Source: Alkalihalobacillus sp. BA299 (GTDB taxonomy: Bacteria; Bacillota; Bacilli; Bacillales; Bacillaceae_F). From it: a stretch of 64,000 nucleotides of DNA. Below are positions 17,718 through 25,539 of the stretch, in pieces. The DNA lies in NCBI RefSeq assembly GCF_017745675.1, contig NZ_JAFLJM010000010.1:1-64000 (forward strand), in the 5' to 3' direction. Both the position numbers and the translations under genes were made by a program. The notes below the pieces were generated by a model. It was given only the letters and a program-made list of their open reading frames with translations. It had not been told where the DNA came from and did not search any database. How positions within the stretch are numbered: the first letter of the stretch is position 1; each line of letters starts with the position of its first letter.

Positions 17718-18503
17718 ATGTACAAAGTAAATGTTAATAACGTAACTGTTCACTACCAACGTTTAGGGAACGGCACACCCCTCGTTTTAATTCATGGCTT
17801 AGGAGAAATCAAAGAAGGATGGGTCGACCAACATGAATTAGCCAATGAATATGACCTCATCATTCCAGATTTACGTGGCCATGGTGAAAGTGAGACTTAT
17901 GAAGGCATATCTATAAAAAACTTCGCCCATGATGTTATCGGACTACTTGATGAGCTCAGAATTGAAAACGCTCACATTTGTGGCTTGTCCATGGGTGGAA
18001 CCGTTGCACAAGAAATTTACAGGCAAGCTCCTGGACGTTGCCGTTCACTCATTCTTGTTAGTACTTTTCACTATGCACCAAAAACCCTTGGAAGGTATTT
18101 CTTAAAGTTTAAAAAGTTACGTGGCAAACTTTTAACACCTAAAATGCAAAGGGAGGTAGCGGCTCGCACCTGTCTATACGATTGGGATAGTGAAAAAGCC
18201 AATAAATTCTTTCAATTTTACAATCCAAAACCGAATAGCTACCGGAAGTCTATGGAAGCTTGTCTTGGAATCGATAACCGTAAGCTTTTACCAACCATTA
18301 AAGTTCCTACACTAATTATTGGCTGTCAATACGATACAGTTGTTCCTCTGTGGATCCAAATTATGATGCATGAAAGTATACCACATTCAGAATTAGTGAT
18401 CTTTAAAAATGTCGGACATATTGCAAAGCTTGAAGACACAGAAAAATTTAATCGTACCCTTCGAAGCTTTTTAGGCAAACATAGTGAGGAACAGGTGAGA
18501 TAA
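17718..18503 (+). CDS. Alpha/beta hydrolase 2 of the PHA island, candidate PHA depolymerase or thioesterase
   Basis: The paralogue of the gene at 12707, also 261 residues, with LIHGLGEIKEGW, DLRGHGES, the elbow GLSMGG, Asp in CQYDTVVP and His in VGHIAKLE. The catalytic triad is intact and no export signal is present. It is divergent from phaP2 exactly as hydrolase 1 is divergent from phaQP, so it belongs to the duplicated unit. The conserved insertion between strands 6 and 7 (FYNPKPNSYRKSMEACL) is shared by both copies. The start is the ATG at 17718, after GGGAGG; two in-frame upstream codons are ignored. Depolymerase activity is an inference. Confidence 0.85.
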   Translation: MYKVNVNNVTVHYQRLGNGTPLVLIHGLGEIKEGWVDQHELANEYDLIIPDLRGHGESETYEGISIKNFAHDVIGLLDELRIENAHICGLSMGGTVAQEIYRQAPGRCRSLILVSTFHYAPKTLGRYFLKFKKLRGKLLTPKMQREVAARTCLYDWDSEKANKFFQFYNPKPNSYRKSMEACLGIDNRKLLPTIKVPTLIIGCQYDTVVPLWIQIMMHESIPHSELVIFKNVGHIAKLEDTEKFNRTLRSFLGKHSEEQVR

Positions 18504-18515
18504 CGTGAAACTATT

Positions 18516-18545
18516 TTGTGGGAGGGGCTATTGTCCGTCCCACAA
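18516..18545. terminator. Hairpin between convergent hydrolase 2 and phaC2
   Basis: TTGTGGGA and TCCCACAA form an 8-bp stem with a GC-rich inner loop. The sequence on both sides is T/A-rich. It could serve both converging genes. Confidence 0.65.
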
Positions 18546-18580
18546 TTTATTCTATTAAAGTAGTAAGGCAATTATTACTA

Positions 18581-19666
18581 TTATTTCGATATTGAATTCG
18601 AACGTTTTGTTAACCATTCATCAAGTAAAACAGGAAACTTTCCTGATAATGCTAATGAAACGTGGCCAGCTTCAACTAGCTGATAAGTCTTATCTTTACT
18701 TGCAACTAGATCCATAATCGGTAAGCTTTGTTCTTCTGGAATTAAATGGTCATACTTGGAAGAAACGACAAGTAAATCAGCTTTAATTTTCGCTAAATCC
18801 ACTTTCTTTCCACGAATGGTTAGTTCGCCTTTAACGAGTTTATTATCTCTGCCTAAATCATTGGAAAGTTGTTTAAAGGCTTCACCTGTAAATGGAACAT
18901 GCTCCTTCGTCCATTTATTGAAACGACGCCACCTTTCAACAAACTTATCATCGTAAGCTTTTGTTAATAGTTGAACATAAGGGGTTAAATATACAGGTGC
19001 TGATATGGAACGAAACATTGCATTAACAAACGCTGGTGGCATATTGCCATATACCTCAACTAGTCGGTCAATATTGTAATCTCCATTCTTTATTGCTTCA
19101 ACCCATTTGTCAGGTGCAGATTGGACACTAAAGTCGATTGGAACAGTTGCTACTATTAAATTTTTAATTGGCTCATCATCAATCGCAGCATAGATCGATG
19201 CAATCGTACCACCAAGGCAATATCCGATAACAGAAATTTCCTCTGCCCCCGAATGACGGAGTGCTCTTCTTACACTTTTTTGAAGATAATCCACGATATA
19301 ATCATCAAGACTCGTCCCTTTATCTTCATAGCCTGGTGTACCCCAATCGAGTAAATAAACGTCATATCCTCGTTTAGTCAGGCCCTCGATAATGCTAGAG
19401 CCAGGATTCAAGTCCAAAATAAACGGCTTATTAAATAAAGAATAAACAAAAAATAGTGGTACATCATATTTCTTTTCAACCGCAGGGTAATACCATAAAG
19501 TAGATTTATTTTTCTTCCATACGAGTTGTCTTAGTGTATGCCCAACAGAAGGTTCAGCTTCTAATTCGTTCATAATATTAAAAAATCGATTCCAGCGTTT
19601 CCATTCTTTTGTATAGTCCAAAACTGAAAAGGGTGTTACGTTCGTTTCCATTGTCTTTGTAGTCAC
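18581..19666 (-). CDS. phaC: Class IV PHA synthase catalytic subunit PhaC, copy 2
   Basis: A 361-residue second PHA synthase, collinear with phaC1: WKKNKSTLWYYP, FNKPFILDLNPGS, GYDVYLLDWGTPGYED, the nucleophile box GYCLGG, Asp in SKYDHLIP and His in EAGHVSLA. All three catalytic residues are present, so both copies should be active. Differences cluster at the N-terminus and around residues 175-260, regions that could change substrate choice or partner contacts. The start is the GTG at 19666, with GGAGG seven bases upstream. It follows phaR2 with a 22-bp gap and closes operon Y2-X2-phaR2-phaC2. Confidence 0.93.
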   Translation of the reverse strand: MTTKTMETNVTPFSVLDYTKEWKRWNRFFNIMNELEAEPSVGHTLRQLVWKKNKSTLWYYPAVEKKYDVPLFFVYSLFNKPFILDLNPGSSIIEGLTKRGYDVYLLDWGTPGYEDKGTSLDDYIVDYLQKSVRRALRHSGAEEISVIGYCLGGTIASIYAAIDDEPIKNLIVATVPIDFSVQSAPDKWVEAIKNGDYNIDRLVEVYGNMPPAFVNAMFRSISAPVYLTPYVQLLTKAYDDKFVERWRRFNKWTKEHVPFTGEAFKQLSNDLGRDNKLVKGELTIRGKKVDLAKIKADLLVVSSKYDHLIPEEQSLPIMDLVASKDKTYQLVEAGHVSLALSGKFPVLLDEWLTKRSNSISK

Positions 19667-19688
19667 TAAAGCTCCTCCATTTCAATAG

Positions 19689-20279
19689 TTACTTCTCATT
19701 TTCACCTACAAGTACTGGCTTTAACTGTTCTTCGTTTTGTTCTTCATTATTTAAGTGCGGTGTGGCCAACATTTCTTTTAGAGCAGCTAATTCTTCCTTA
19801 ATCTCATTTAACTGTGTGAGCTCCTCTTTTACTTCTTGCAATTCAGCTTTCAATGAATTATTTTCCGATAGCTCTTTTTTTGTTTTTGTAAGCTCCGTTT
19901 TAAATTGCTTGGTAATTTTAACAATATCTTCAGAAATTTTTATAATTCCATCAATTTCTTTATTTGTGTCATTAATTGAATCAGATAAATCCCAAATTTG
20001 CTCCTCTAATAAATCTATTTTTTCCTCTGTTTGAAGTGCTAGTTTAGATACATTTGATAAATCTGTTTTAGTAGGAATATTTAGTTGAGTTGCAAAGAAG
20101 TCTTGATTTTTTCGTAAAATTTCTAAATATCTAGACTGTGCATCAGAGTTAACTTTTGAAAATCGAACAAACTCTGTGTTATTCGTCCATAGGTGAATCA
20201 TATCGTTAACTTGTTTTTCCCATCTTTCACTAAACTTTTTAAACGTATCATATGGGTCATACGATCTATTCTCTGCCAT
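19689..20279 (-). CDS. phaR: PHA synthase subunit PhaR, copy 2
   Basis: A 196-residue partner subunit for PHA synthase. The N-terminal SYDPYDTFKKFSERWEKQVND, WTNNTEFVRFSKVNSDAQ, the block NIPTKTDLSNVSKLALQTEEKIDLLEEQIWDL and the coiled-coil tail all match copy 1. The tail differs near the end (ATPHLNNEEQNEEQLK) before the shared final VLVGENEK / VLVGEGDK. I start at the ATG at 20279 because it aligns residue for residue with copy 1, although an in-frame ATG at 20291 also exists. Having its own PhaR next to each PhaC suggests two dedicated synthase pairs. Confidence 0.92.
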   Translation of the reverse strand: MAENRSYDPYDTFKKFSERWEKQVNDMIHLWTNNTEFVRFSKVNSDAQSRYLEILRKNQDFFATQLNIPTKTDLSNVSKLALQTEEKIDLLEEQIWDLSDSINDTNKEIDGIIKISEDIVKITKQFKTELTKTKKELSENNSLKAELQEVKEELTQLNEIKEELAALKEMLATPHLNNEEQNEEQLKPVLVGENEK

Positions 20280-20314
20280 TTTTTCTCTCATACCCTTCGT
20301 TTTTTTTATAGTTT

Positions 20315-20902
20315 TTATGCTTTTAATTCACTAGAACGTTCAATGTACTTATTAAAAGGAAATAAGACATTTTTCACTTGCTTCGTAAATATATTAATCA
20401 TACCTCTTTGATTTTCATGAATGATGTTTATTGTTGCTTTTACATTTTCAAGGAATTGAATTCGACTTTGCTTCCTGAATTCAACGTAATGTTCAACAGA
20501 CTGAATATATCTTTCAAAATATTCTCCGCTGCTGTATGCTCTAAGTGGAACCTTTGAAAGTTCTACTGCTCTTAACTGGAAATTATCAACCATTCGATTG
20601 ATTTCTTCATAAGACTTTACCGGAAACAAATATTGCAAGCTTGTAGTAGAGACTAACAATTCTTCACGAGCGACTCTTTCCCATTCGCGCTGTTCTTTAA
20701 CAAACTGTTCAAGAAGTTCCTTTGCATTATTTTGATTTCTCTTGATGTTCTCTACTAAATCCTTAACTGATCGAAGTAAAGCTGCTTCACGTAAACTTGC
20801 ACGTTCACTCCATGCATCCAATTCTTGCAATGACTGTTTCCAAAATAAATCTAAACTTGTCACACTTTCTTCGATTACTTCTAAGTCTTTTTCTTGACTC
20901 AT
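20315..20902 (-). CDS. X2: conserved phasin-like helical protein of the PHA operon
   Basis: A 195-residue paralogue of X1 (15586), shorter at the N-terminus. Nearly identical blocks are SLDLFWKQSLQELDAWSERAS, LLEQFVKEQREWERVAREELL, LQYLFPVKSYEEINRM, IIHENQRGM and FTKQVKNVLFPFNKYIERS. Conservation of these blocks, with drift between them, shows that the protein is under selection in both copies. No membrane segment and no cysteine-rich motif is seen. It sits between Y2 and phaR2, 35 bp before phaR2. The function is unknown; a place in the granule coat or synthase complex is inferred from the operon. Start: AGGAGG, then ATTAAAAA before the ATG. Confidence 0.82.
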   Translation of the reverse strand: MSQEKDLEVIEESVTSLDLFWKQSLQELDAWSERASLREAALLRSVKDLVENIKRNQNNAKELLEQFVKEQREWERVAREELLVSTTSLQYLFPVKSYEEINRMVDNFQLRAVELSKVPLRAYSSGEYFERYIQSVEHYVEFRKQSRIQFLENVKATINIIHENQRGMINIFTKQVKNVLFPFNKYIERSSELKA

Positions 20903-20958
20903 TTTTTAATCCTCCTTCAGTCGTTACTTCCCATTTTTTTAGAAATTACATTCAATCA

Positions 20959-21396
20959 TCATGTGCTTGCCGTTAAATCTTTCAATTCTTCGTTTAATTG
21001 CTCTAGTTCTGATTTTGGCCTTAGGAATTTCGCTCCCCTATCAAGTGTAGTTGTATGATCTTTTAATACATGATTGAATTGCTTTAAAACTTTCTTATAA
21101 TGTTTCTCTATTTGTAACAGACTGAACAGTTCCTCATCTAAAGAATCTGTTTTTTGCTCCATCCTTTTAAATTGATTTGCTATCATCGCAACATCATTTT
21201 TGGTTGGAGCGTCTATTGCCTTAAGCCAACTTTCTGCTAGTTTTCTTGTTTCTAATACTTGATCAAGATGCAGGTCTAAAGATTTCCCACACTTAATGAT
21301 ATTTTTCGGACAGTTAAAGGTTAAAATGAGATGTTCGTTCCACTCTTGTTCTAGTTGTTTAAATTGTTCAAATGCTTCTACTATCATATCTTTCAT
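20959..21396 (-). CDS. Y2: short PhaR-related protein, first gene of PHA operon 2
   Basis: A 145-residue paralogue of Y1 with the same plan: an N-terminal Glu/Gln-rich helix (FEQFKQLEQEWNEHLIL), the block APTKNDVAMIANQFKRMEQKTDSLDEELFSL related to PhaR, and a short coiled coil ending in LEQLNEELKDL. It is first in Y2-X2-phaR2-phaC2, and an 18-bp palindrome lies 23 bp upstream of its ATG. A GAGG site stands eight bases before that ATG. Y proteins could nucleate, inhibit or stabilise the PhaRC complex. This is inferred, since only the PhaR-like core is seen. Confidence 0.8.
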   Translation of the reverse strand: MKDMIVEAFEQFKQLEQEWNEHLILTFNCPKNIIKCGKSLDLHLDQVLETRKLAESWLKAIDAPTKNDVAMIANQFKRMEQKTDSLDEELFSLLQIEKHYKKVLKQFNHVLKDHTTTLDRGAKFLRPKSELEQLNEELKDLTAST

Positions 21397-21418
21397 CTCT
21401 TGTGCCTCATTTAAATCT

Positions 21419-21436
21419 ATACTAACCGGTTAGTAT
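21419..21436. promoter_or_regulatory. Perfect 18-bp palindrome, candidate TetR-type operator
   Basis: ATACTAACCGGTTAGTAT is a perfect inverted repeat in the divergent region between Y2 (start 21396) and hydrolase 3 (start 21620). The half-site TACTAAC/GTTAGTA recurs at 25085-25104 upstream of the acyl-CoA ligase. Symmetry and half-site type fit TetR/FadR-like repressors. No such regulator is encoded in the window. Confidence 0.7.
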
Positions 21437-21619
21437 TTTACTAATATCATATACTTAATTTATAAAAATATCAATTCTTAATTTTCTAAAAAATAAACCT
21501 TAATACAAAAATTATAATTTTAGTAAAGCTTTTCAAGTCGAAAAGTTCTTGCATTTATTCTCTAATCATATAATATTTAGGACAAGTTCCTGATTTTCCA
21601 AAATAAGGAGGTTATTAAA

Positions 21620-22426
21620 ATGCCAACTACTCATTCAAACGGTTGTGAAATTTACTACGAAGTACACGGACAAGGTGAACCATTATTACTGATTATGGGA
21701 CTCTCCCATAACTCATTATCTTGGTTCCGGACATTACCAGAGTTAGCCAAACATTATAAGGTGATCATTTTTGATAACCGTGGCTGTGGTAAAAGCGATA
21801 AGCCTAATACTCCCTATTCGATCGAACTTATGGCTGATGATGCTCGCTCTGTCCTAGATGCTGCTGAAGTGGAAGCTGCACACGTTTACGGAATATCAAT
21901 GGGCGGTATGATCGCTCAACGGTTAACATTGCAATATCCTGATCGTGTAAAATCACTCATCTTAGGATGTACTACTGCTGGTGGACCGAATCATGTTCAA
22001 CCATCTATGGAAGTATCAATGCAAATGATGGCACGAGCTAATTCACCAGCATCTCCAGAAGAACTTGCTTGGGATAGTGCTCCTATTCTTTATAGTTCGT
22101 CTTTTATCGAAGCGAACCGGGTAGTGATTGCAGAAGACATCAAAAAACGAATTGAAATCCCTACTCCACCAAATGGATACATGTTACAGCTCCAAGCTTG
22201 CCTCGCTCACAATACAGACGAAGAACTAAGTAACATTAACGTGCCAACACTTGTAATTCATGGTAATGCTGATGTTCTAGTACCCTATGAAAACGGTGTA
22301 AATCTAGCAAATAAAATAAAAAACGCCCAGTTTTTAACGGTTCCAGGAGCAGGACATCTTTATGTTTCAGAAGCTACTGACCTTGTCAATCGTAAGGTGC
22401 TCAATTTTTTATCTGCCCAAAAATAG
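21620..22426 (+). CDS. Alpha/beta hydrolase 3 of the PHA island
   Basis: A 268-residue alpha/beta hydrolase of a different subgroup from hydrolases 1 and 2. It has the oxyanion stretch LIMGLSHNSLSW, FDNRGCGKSDKP, the nucleophile elbow GISMGG, Asp in HGNADVLVP and His in VPGAGHLYVSE. The family covers esterases, enol-lactonases and carboxyl-ester hydrolases, so a role in trimming acyl esters or PHA oligomers is possible but unproven. It is divergent from the second PHA operon across the palindrome at 21419-21436 and may share its regulator. The start ATG follows AAGGAGGTTATTAAA. Confidence 0.85.
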   Translation: MPTTHSNGCEIYYEVHGQGEPLLLIMGLSHNSLSWFRTLPELAKHYKVIIFDNRGCGKSDKPNTPYSIELMADDARSVLDAAEVEAAHVYGISMGGMIAQRLTLQYPDRVKSLILGCTTAGGPNHVQPSMEVSMQMMARANSPASPEELAWDSAPILYSSSFIEANRVVIAEDIKKRIEIPTPPNGYMLQLQACLAHNTDEELSNINVPTLVIHGNADVLVPYENGVNLANKIKNAQFLTVPGAGHLYVSEATDLVNRKVLNFLSAQK

Positions 22427-22473
22427 TCTCAGATTCCTTCATTTAACGCATGTCCTACTTACAAAAGTTGCCA

Positions 22474-22505
22474 AAAAGTGCCAAGAACATTTCTTAGGCA
22501 CTTTT
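22474..22505. terminator. Bidirectional terminator between hydrolase 3 and the SDR
   Basis: The arms AAAAGTGCCAAGAA and TCTTAGGCACTTTT form a long stem with a 4-base loop, flanked by A-run and T-run. It serves the converging genes. Confidence 0.85.
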
Positions 22506-22513
22506 AATTATTT

Positions 22514-23293
22514 TTAGATCACAGCAGCACTTGCTCCACCATCTACAACTAGTACATGACCGTAAACATAATCAGATGCTCTTGACGCCAAGAATAGCGC
22601 TGCGCCTTTCATATCATAATCTGAACCAAAACGGCCTGCAGGAGTATGAGCTAATAACTTTTCGCCAGCATAATCAAGGACACCTTTTGCCATTTTAGTT
22701 GGAAAAAAGCCTGGTGCAATAGCATTTACATGAATATTATGACGAGCTAGTTTGACTGCGAGGTCTTTAGTAAAAGTAATGACAGCACCCTTACTTGTTG
22801 CATAACCAATCGCATCCATAACTTCTGGATCTTGCCCACCGTAACCTGCAATAGAAGCGATGTTAATTATTTTTCCATAGCCTTGATCAGCCATCACTTT
22901 TCCAACTTTTTGTGAGAATAAAAAGATAGCTTTTACATTTACATCCATTACTTTATCCCAAGCTTCCTCTGGCATTTCAAGTGCAGGTGATCCCCAAGAG
23001 GCACCACTATTATTAACTAATATATCAATTGAACCAAATTCTTTAAGAGTTGTTTGAATAACAGCATCAATTTCATTTGGTTTCGTTACATCACAATGTA
23101 AAGCAAGAGCTTTAACTCCTTTTTCTTTTAAGCGTTCACTTACTTGCTGACACGCTTCAAGCTTACGAGAACAAACAACAATATTGGCACCTGCTTCAGC
23201 TAAGGCATTGGCAATTTGTTCTCCTAAGCCTCTCCCACCACCAGTAATAATTGCTGTTTTATTTGCTAGATTAAATAATTCTTTAATGTCCAT
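22514..23293 (-). CDS. Short-chain dehydrogenase/reductase, candidate 3-ketoacyl-CoA reductase for PHA
   Basis: A 259-residue classical SDR with the cofactor motif TGGGRGLG (arginine after the glycines suggests NADPH), LVNNSGA, the catalytic Ser in INIASIAG and Tyr/Lys in YATSKGA, and VNAIAPGFFPT near the end. PhaB, the usual acetoacetyl-CoA reductase of PHA synthesis, has this fold, and no other PhaB-like gene is in the island. It is transcribed with the upstream acyl-CoA ligase (124-bp gap) and could reduce ketoacyl or hydroxyacyl chains from fatty acids. Substrate unknown. Start after GGGAGGAATAAATA. Confidence 0.87.
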   Translation of the reverse strand: MDIKELFNLANKTAIITGGGRGLGEQIANALAEAGANIVVCSRKLEACQQVSERLKEKGVKALALHCDVTKPNEIDAVIQTTLKEFGSIDILVNNSGASWGSPALEMPEEAWDKVMDVNVKAIFLFSQKVGKVMADQGYGKIINIASIAGYGGQDPEVMDAIGYATSKGAVITFTKDLAVKLARHNIHVNAIAPGFFPTKMAKGVLDYAGEKLLAHTPAGRFGSDYDMKGAALFLASRASDYVYGHVLVVDGGASAAVI

Positions 23294-23417
23294 TATTTAT
23301 TCCTCCCATTAGTACAGGTATCTGATATTTCACAACTTTTTCTAGGCTTTGAGGAAGCCCCCATAGGGTTGATAATACTGAAAGATTTTTGGGGCTTACT
23401 TCCTGCCATCTTATCTT

Positions 23418-25046
23418 TTAATGAGACCTAGCTACTTCCTCATCACGCAATGCGCGTCTTAATAATTTACCAACTGCTGTTTTTGGTAGCTCATCTCGAA
23501 TTTCTACAAACTTTGGCACTTTATAAGGAGCTAACAATGGTTTTGTAAATAGGATAATCTCTTCTTCTGTTGCTGTTTTTCCAGCTTTTAAAGTTACAAA
23601 TGCTTTTACCGTTTCACCACGGTACGTATCTGGTACCCCAACAACGATTACTTCTTGAATAGCTTCATGTTGGTATAAAACTTCTTCAATTTCACGTGGG
23701 TATACATTGTAACCGCTTGCAATAATCATATCTTTTTTGCGATCTACAATGTAAAAATAGCCATCTTCATCCATACGGGCCATATCTCCTGTGTGTAACC
23801 ATCCATCTTTAAGTACTTCTTCTGTTGCTTCAGGTCGGTTCCAATACCCTTTCATCACTTGCGGTCCTTTAACTACTAATTCACCAACATCTCCCACTGG
23901 AACTTCTACAACCCCGTTTTCTGTTTCCTTAATGATCTTAGCTTCTAAACTAGGAAGAGGAATTCCGATACTTCCAACATTTCTTTCACGGAAGGGTGGG
24001 TTAAAATGTGTCGTTGGTGAAGCCTCTGACAATCCATATCCTTCGCATAAGTTACAACCTGTCCGTTTTTCAAATAAGTGAAGCTGCTCGATTGGCATTG
24101 CTGCTCCGCCACTATTAAAATATGAAACTTTATCAAATCCGTAATCTTCTAAATTCGGATGACTATTTAATGCAACATACATCGTAGGAACTCCAGAGAA
24201 TTGGAATGGTTGTTCTCGTTTCACCTTTTCAACAACTTCCTGTACATCAAAACGTGGTAATACAATTTGATTGCATCCTGCCTTAAAACCTAGAAATACG
24301 TTACATGTTAATCCATAAATATGAAACATAGGGAGTACACTCATTATTTTTGGATTATCTGGAAATTCTATTGCTCTGAACATAAAATCATAAATTTGTT
24401 CAATGTTAGCTATTAGGTTCCGATGTGTAAGCATTACCCCTTTAGATACCCCAGTAGTACCACCAGTATATTGAAGCATTGCAATATCTTCAGCTGGGTT
24501 TAATTCAACTCGCGGAGGTGCTTCCGCTTGAATTTGTATAAAGTCATCAAAGTAAAAATCACCTTCTGTTAGTGGTATCTTTTGTTGTTGGAGACCTACA
24601 ACAATAATATGTTTAAGGTTTGTTTTGGCTTGTATTTGTTTTACTCGCGGGTATATGAGGTCTAATACCACCATATATTCAGCTCCAGAATCTTTTAACA
24701 CATGTTCAATCTCTCTTTCAACATACATAGGATTGACTTGAACACCTATTCCACCAAGACGAGAAGCACTAAAAAGTGAAAAAATATAATGAGGTGTATT
24801 TGGCAGCATAATTGCTAAACGATCTCCTTGTTTAAAACCAATACTATGTAATGAAGCCGCATACTTTTCTGAAATGCCATATACTTCATTAAAACTAAAA
24901 GTTTTATTATAAAAAGTAATGGCAGTTTTCGGCCCATATTCTTTTACTGAATTTAACAGCAAATCAGTAAGTGAGATCTCGCCAATTTTTGTGCTTTCAC
25001 CAATTTTTTCATCATAATGTTTTAACCACGGTTTTTCACTGTACAT
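23418..25046 (-). CDS. Long-chain fatty-acid CoA ligase
   Basis: A 542-residue AMP-forming acyl-CoA synthetase, which activates fatty acids with ATP and CoA. The P-loop-like YTGGTTGVSKGVMLTHRN, the motif GYGLSEASPTTHFN, the hinge VDRKKDMIIASGYNVYPREIEEVL and the C-terminal lysine region ELPKTAVGKLLRRALRDEE are intact. The length is typical. With the SDR behind it and a PHA synthase operon ahead, it may feed acyl-CoA into polyester or beta-oxidation. The palindrome at 25085-25104 lies about 40 bp upstream of the ATG, where a repressor would act. The start follows TAAGGAGGAGTAATAGACA. Confidence 0.93.
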   Translation of the reverse strand: MYSEKPWLKHYDEKIGESTKIGEISLTDLLLNSVKEYGPKTAITFYNKTFSFNEVYGISEKYAASLHSIGFKQGDRLAIMLPNTPHYIFSLFSASRLGGIGVQVNPMYVEREIEHVLKDSGAEYMVVLDLIYPRVKQIQAKTNLKHIIVVGLQQQKIPLTEGDFYFDDFIQIQAEAPPRVELNPAEDIAMLQYTGGTTGVSKGVMLTHRNLIANIEQIYDFMFRAIEFPDNPKIMSVLPMFHIYGLTCNVFLGFKAGCNQIVLPRFDVQEVVEKVKREQPFQFSGVPTMYVALNSHPNLEDYGFDKVSYFNSGGAAMPIEQLHLFEKRTGCNLCEGYGLSEASPTTHFNPPFRERNVGSIGIPLPSLEAKIIKETENGVVEVPVGDVGELVVKGPQVMKGYWNRPEATEEVLKDGWLHTGDMARMDEDGYFYIVDRKKDMIIASGYNVYPREIEEVLYQHEAIQEVIVVGVPDTYRGETVKAFVTLKAGKTATEEEIILFTKPLLAPYKVPKFVEIRDELPKTAVGKLLRRALRDEEVARSH

Positions 25047-25084
25047 TGTCTATTACTCCTCCTTAGGTGAGGTACTTGTCTACA

Positions 25085-25104
25085 TACTAACCGTTCAGTT
25101 AGTA
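25085..25104. promoter_or_regulatory. Candidate TetR-type operator before the acyl-CoA ligase
   Basis: TACTAAC, six bases CGTTCA, then GTTAGTA. The half-sites are the same as in the palindrome at 21419-21436, but there the spacing is two bases. The nested AACCGTTCAGTT is also nearly symmetric. It suggests a fatty-acid-responsive repressor shared with PHA operon 2. Confidence 0.6.
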
Positions 25105-25200
25105 ATATTCACAAAATACCAACTAATATTTATCAAAATAGTTCTATAATTTAGATTATTAATTCTATTAGCCGTTTTGTAAATAATAGATTTTCGACAA

Positions 25201-25472
25201 AAGCTTCTTTATTTTGTAGTATCTTGTCGATTGAAGATTTATTATTAGTAGTATTAATGCCTTATATACCCCATGCTCATCTTAAAAAACTGATACATAA
25301 ATCATTAAAATTTACATCGAATTTTGACGTAAGATTTTTAAAGGTTTCTACTTTCTTTTATCACCTTATTATCTATTCAATAGTAATTATTTTTTCCTCA
25401 AGGGTATATTTAGCCATAGAAAAACTGCACCTCCAATTGTTAGATAGTGTCCAACAATTGGGGTGCAGTTCA
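25201..25472 (-). mobile_element. Remnant of the left end of an IS3-family element
   Basis: On the minus strand an IS3-type terminal repeat, ending GTGTCCAACAATTGG at its inner side (25447-25461), is followed 30 bp later by an ATG at 25417. That frame reads MAKYTLEEKIITIE, a typical OrfA start, and then hits a stop. Further decayed blocks such as VETFKNLTSKFDVNF still recall OrfA. CTGCACCTCCAATTGTT and AACAATTGGGGTGCAG form a strong hairpin across the end. Everything beyond orfA is lost. Confidence 0.75.
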
Positions 25473-25474
25473 TT

Positions 25475-25499
25475 TCCAAGCGTTTTGTAAGCTAAATGT
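25475..25499. repeat. 25-bp sequence shared with 313-337, outside the IS end
   Basis: 24 of 25 bases match 313-337, and the position relative to the IS terminus (two bases after TTCA) is the same, although this is the opposite end of an element. Confidence 0.6.
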
Positions 25500-25539
25500 T
25501 ATTTGAGTTTAATTGAAATGTAAGTCTCTTATTTCTAAA

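Noticed and set aside
25224-25490. 88-codon plus-strand frame
   Set aside because: It lies antisense to the IS remnant and includes its terminal hairpin. Not coding.
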